A stretch of 64,000 nucleotides of DNA from positions 10,174,952 to 10,238,951 of the forward strand of contig OZ022239.1 of NCBI GenBank assembly GCA_963978895.1. Reading direction: 5' to 3'. Source of the DNA: Erpobdella octoculata (lineage: Eukaryota; Annelida; Clitellata; Hirudinida; Erpobdellidae). Below are positions 60,410 to 64,000 of this stretch, in pieces. A model generated the notes under the pieces. That model worked only from the letters and a program-made list of their open reading frames with translations, did no database searches and was not told the origin of the DNA. A program made the translations under genes and the position numbers. Each line of letters begins with the position of its first letter. The stretch's first letter is position 1.

Positions 60410-62432
60410 TCAAAAAGCTAAATCTTCTTCAATTTGAAATGGCTCCATTTTACATGTTTTCCCAAGATATTGATCCAACTCGTGTCCCTCTAGATCTTCG
60501 ATGAAAACATCATCATCAGCACTCGACCGGTTGCTCTCGGTCGTCAGTGAGCTGAAAATGTCGCAAGACGAACTAAGATTGCAGAAGTTCTGAACGGATG
60601 GTTGGGAAAAACCCTGAAATATTGAAAGGTTTTCATTACCAGGAGGGTACGAATGTCCTTTGAGGGATTCTTCAGCTATCGATAGAAGATTGTTGGACCG
60701 TGTTGTTGAGCTTGGTATTTCCCACGGCACGGACGTGCTAGACTGGACAACTGGAAAGTTATTGATCCTTGATTGGGACCACTCGTATGAGAAGCTTCCG
60801 AAATTTTTAAAACCGTAAGGTAAAACTTTAGAAATCGACATTTGACTTGCTGGGTCGGAATCGATCGTCGGATTCCACCATTGGTTGTGGACGGTTGGGA
60901 AAAAACTCCGACTCTGCTGGCTCCCAGTGTGTTCGTAGTTTCTGTTTTGCTGAAGATCGCAAGAAAACGACCTGTTCTTGTTGATCTTTCGACTTTCCTT
61001 TGTGAAATTCATAATTTTGTGGCACTTCGTGACTTCGGCAAAAGGCGGATGGAAATCGTAAGCGTATCCTCCGTTGCTTGATAACGTAGAAGATCTGTTG
61101 TTGCTGTGATGGTAGTACGTTGTAAACCATTCTTGCGGACTGTCACTATCATGAATGGTAAAAGGCATTTTACACAAGGTATCGTAATATCGTGGCTGAA
61201 CAGTATTAGATGCAAACGTATCGGGAGATGAGAGGCTATTTGTTTTATTGATATCCTGAAAGTTTATGAAAGATTCGCTCAAATCGAGTGATGATGCGTT
61301 TTCGGCAGGAGCAGTTGAAGGAGACGTGGAGTCATCGATGGAACTTGTCTCAGTTGTGATGGAAGAAGTTGTCGAATGTTTTGAAGGAGAGCATGAAGAA
61401 GAAGGAATTGAATTTGATTTTCTTGTGCTTCTTCTTGGATGTTTCCGCCTTCTCGGTCGATACTTGTAATCCGGGTGGTCCGTCATCAACTTCACTCTCA
61501 AGCGTTCAGCCTCTTCCACGTAGGGCCGCTTGGCCAGGAGAGACAATTGCTTCCAGTTGTTACCTTAAAATTGTATCGTTTTGTGTTGTTAAAATAAAAT
61601 AATCACTTAAATTGACAAATTCTATTGACATAATTAGAATAACAGCATTATTAGTCTTATCAGAACTTCATATCGAACGTTTCGAATGTAATTTTTGAAG
61701 TGTGATCAAAACATTTTATCTGACAAATTACCAAACAGACGTCGTTAGGACAAAACAGATTTTTTCTTCAAATTCTAAACCAATTGAGGAATCCTTGAAA
61801 CTAAAATGTCTCAAAAGGTTTTTTTTGTTTCATCCGCAGTGATGAAAAGTACTAAAAAAGAATTACGAATCATAATGATATAAATAGGAAAGGACTGGAA
61901 TATTGTTAACGAAGTTTCTTTCATGGCATATCAACTTTCTCCGATGCTTACCGCATCCCACTTTCAAGATGGGATAAATAAAATCTCCCTCATCATCCTT
62001 TAAGAATAAACATTCATGAACAACTATATTATTATAAACAACTGAGCCGTGATTTTTGATGACATTAACTTTTTTGACACGTGTCTAGATATTCTCCTAT
62101 TTAATTTCCCTTCAAAATTGACTTGGTTTTCATCTAATTTGATTTTTTTACTAAATTTTTAATGTTTTCCATATTTTATTACAAAGCCGTGTTGCTCACA
62201 AAGTTCTAGAACAACCAGAAAAGTAAGTTTCTAAATTTGAAACATGATTTAAAAAATGACTGGTGGCAGTGGTTGGTCATCTGTAATGGATCAATGGATC
62301 GACACCACGTTTAACAGAATCAAATATGCACAGAATAATAATTTTTTTATTAATTATTTCATAATAACAAAAACTCCGTGCGTTGACAGCCTACGAGAAT
62401 TAAACGTATATAATAAAAGTACCATCATAATC

Positions 62433-62499
<67 letters not shown>

Positions 62500-63539
62500 C
62501 GATGACGATGATGATGACAATAATGATGATGATAATGATAAGGGTGATGATAATAATGGTGAAGGTAATAATGGTAAAGATTGTGATAATGATGATTTTG
62601 ATGATGATGATGGTATTAAAAATACTAAGAAGAATAAAATGAACAGTTTAATGAAGCTGATATTATTGCAGAAGTATCAAGTTAACGTCCACACGCTCTC
62701 GACAATCGCCAATGGCAATTCCAGCTTTGATGTTATTAACACAGCTATAGAGGAAGGGATTTTGAATTTTATCAACATGATACTGTGAACGAAACATCAA
62801 ACATGCTTCAGTCCATCAAAGAGTTTGGGCACGTGGCAGGGCAGTTTCAATTCCTAAGTTTAGTTCAACGTGAATTACCTAAAATTTAAATTTATTAGAA
62901 AAACAATACTATGCGATCAGTAAGATCTAGTACAGTGGCATAACTTCAGAGGCAGGACATGCTCTTTGACCATGCAGCCAATACGCCACATGTGTGTAAT
63001 TTCTCAAATAAACAAAAATAATTTCATTTAAAAAAGCGCGTTGATGCAAAAATTAAAAATCTCGGCATGTCGAAGAGATGCGAGCAAATGGCAAACAACA
63101 CAACCCACGGCATAGCTAAAGCTAAACTCGAAGACAGATAACATCAGAAAAACATCTCATCAACATACCTAACATCTTACTGAGGTCAGCATTGTGCACA
63201 TCTGGGAACTCCTCTGCTAGCCTCTTGCGCTCAGCTTTGGCCCAGACCATGAAGGCATTCATAGGTCTTCTTATTCTAAATTCAGTCCTCCTGGAGCAAC
63301 TGCCTTTGCTGGAATGTCTCCTGTTGTCGCTGCTGCTGACCTCTCCATCTGGACTGTCTGAGAAGTCATTGAACCCGAAATTATTGTCGTAGCCAGCGTT
63401 TCGGTTTTTGTTGAAGCTGTTGTTGTTGTTGTGGTTGTTGCTGTCAATGTGCATGTCGTTGCGGTTGAAATGAGCGTCTGAAGCCATCCAGCTGTGATGC
63501 TCCATCAAGTGGCTGGAATCGGCATCCAGTATGTCAGGA
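60410..63539 (-). CDS. SoxF-group (Sox7/17/18-like) HMG-box transcription factor, 5' end uncertain
   Basis: DNA-binding developmental regulator. Exons 63539-63179 and 61564-60410 join in phase 1 inside the HMG box. The box reads [20 protein letters not shown] and NADLSKMLG in the first exon, then [24 protein letters not shown] and [13 protein letters not shown] in the second. Splitting after KMLG is the SoxF intron position. The C-terminal [17 protein letters not shown] corresponds to the SoxF EFDQYL motif that contacts beta-catenin. From the ATG at 63505 the protein would be 493 aa. However, the frame stays open upstream ([12 protein letters not shown]) to an acceptor-like CGCACAG at 63540, so an earlier coding exon outside or near the window edge is likely. 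Residues in between are Ser/Asn-rich and low-complexity. Confidence 0.95.
62437..62620. repeat. (ATG)n trinucleotide repeat with degenerate flank
   Basis: About 20 pure ATG units (62437-62498), then GACGATGAC and AATGATGAT variants, inside the SoxF intron. Confidence 0.93.
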
Positions 63540-64000
63540 CTGTGCGAAATTTATTAAGGAGGTTAAGCAAAAAAAAATAGACAGCACATTAGATAAAATT
63601 TTAACATTTATTACTATATATAGTGAAAGTCCTAAAAAGCTGACTTATTTAAATAATAAATTTTGAAACTCAATAAGGTTTAATTATAAGTGTTTTATTT
63701 TGTGTAAAAGTTTATTATCTAATTGTTTATTTCTTGTTCCACTCTTCTCTTTCCATGAATTCTTTTTCAACTTTTTCCATGAACGGCTTCAAGAAGCGAA
63801 CATCCTCTTCATATTTAGTCAAAAGTATTCGCTTCTCGTAGCTGTCCGTTCTTCGGAAACAAGCTACTATAGGCAAGATATAGATTTAAAAAATTCCGTT
63901 CTGAGCAAAAGTGTTCATTGCTCTTAGCTGCCGCTCTTGACGGTGCCGCACTAGAGGACTTTTACAGTTTTTTTAAACAAAAAACTTTACTAAAACATAC
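63540..64000. other. Upstream of SoxF, no gene established
   Basis: AT-rich; a plus-strand 75-aa frame at 63700-63927 has no family signature. An upstream SoxF exon may be here or beyond the window, but I could not identify one. Confidence 0.4.

Noticed and set aside
62256..62642. Met-rich 128-aa frame
   Set aside because: It is translation of the (ATG)n repeat in the SoxF intron.

Overview
The window is nuclear DNA of an animal. Genes have spliceosomal introns with GT/GC-AG borders, many only about 80 bp long, and the recognisable families are metazoan: a SoxF transcription factor, a PLEKHG-type RhoGEF, a plasma-membrane Ca2+-ATPase and a BPI/LBP lipid-binding protein. AT-rich intergenic DNA, TTAGGG-type interstitial telomere repeats, Penelope-like retroelements and numerous hAT and Helitron copies fit an invertebrate, perhaps a lophotrochozoan. 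The species cannot be fixed from sequence alone.

Layout. 1-3.6 kb: first three coding exons of a PMCA Ca2+ pump (minus strand, continuing beyond base 1). 3.6-13.3 kb: gene-poor DNA with hAT, Helitron and dispersed repeats and a 2.7-kb (GGGATA)n array. 13.4-16.6 kb: a five-exon BPI/LBP-like gene (minus), with interstitial telomere repeats and a MITE in one intron. 16.7-31.2 kb: a transposon graveyard. It holds paired palindromes, a truncated Penelope-like element (PLE), a Helitron nested in a Helitron, a tRNA-type SINE, a nearly full-length PLE split by a hAT element, and a MULE-type MITE. 31.3-45.8 kb: a 12-exon PLEKHG-like RhoGEF gene (minus, about 1,295 aa) whose first intron carries a LINE that is itself split by a hAT MITE. 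46-48.8 kb: MITE and a 23-bp minisatellite. 48.8-51.0 kb: a seven-exon PRR11-like gene (plus). 51.4-59.1 kb: a nine-exon gene (plus) for a single-pass membrane protein with a D8C-like cysteine domain; its introns hold a hAT element, a 1.3-kb compound tetranucleotide repeat and the second composite Helitron. 60.4-63.5 kb: SoxF (minus).

The host genes do not form an operon or an evident pathway; they are unrelated neighbours. I assembled exon models by matching splice sites, reading phase and family similarity, and the phases close without gaps in the BPI, PLEKHG, PRR11-like and D8C models.

The most interesting signals are: two diverged hammerhead-ribozyme motifs, with compensatory helix changes, in the PLE pseudo-LTRs; PLE copies that end at the same codon region next to (TA)n; nine hAT-type elements delimited by 8-bp target duplications, several proven by restored reading frames or an in-window empty site; telomere-like arrays facing each other; and the serial one-base motif changes of the compound microsatellite.
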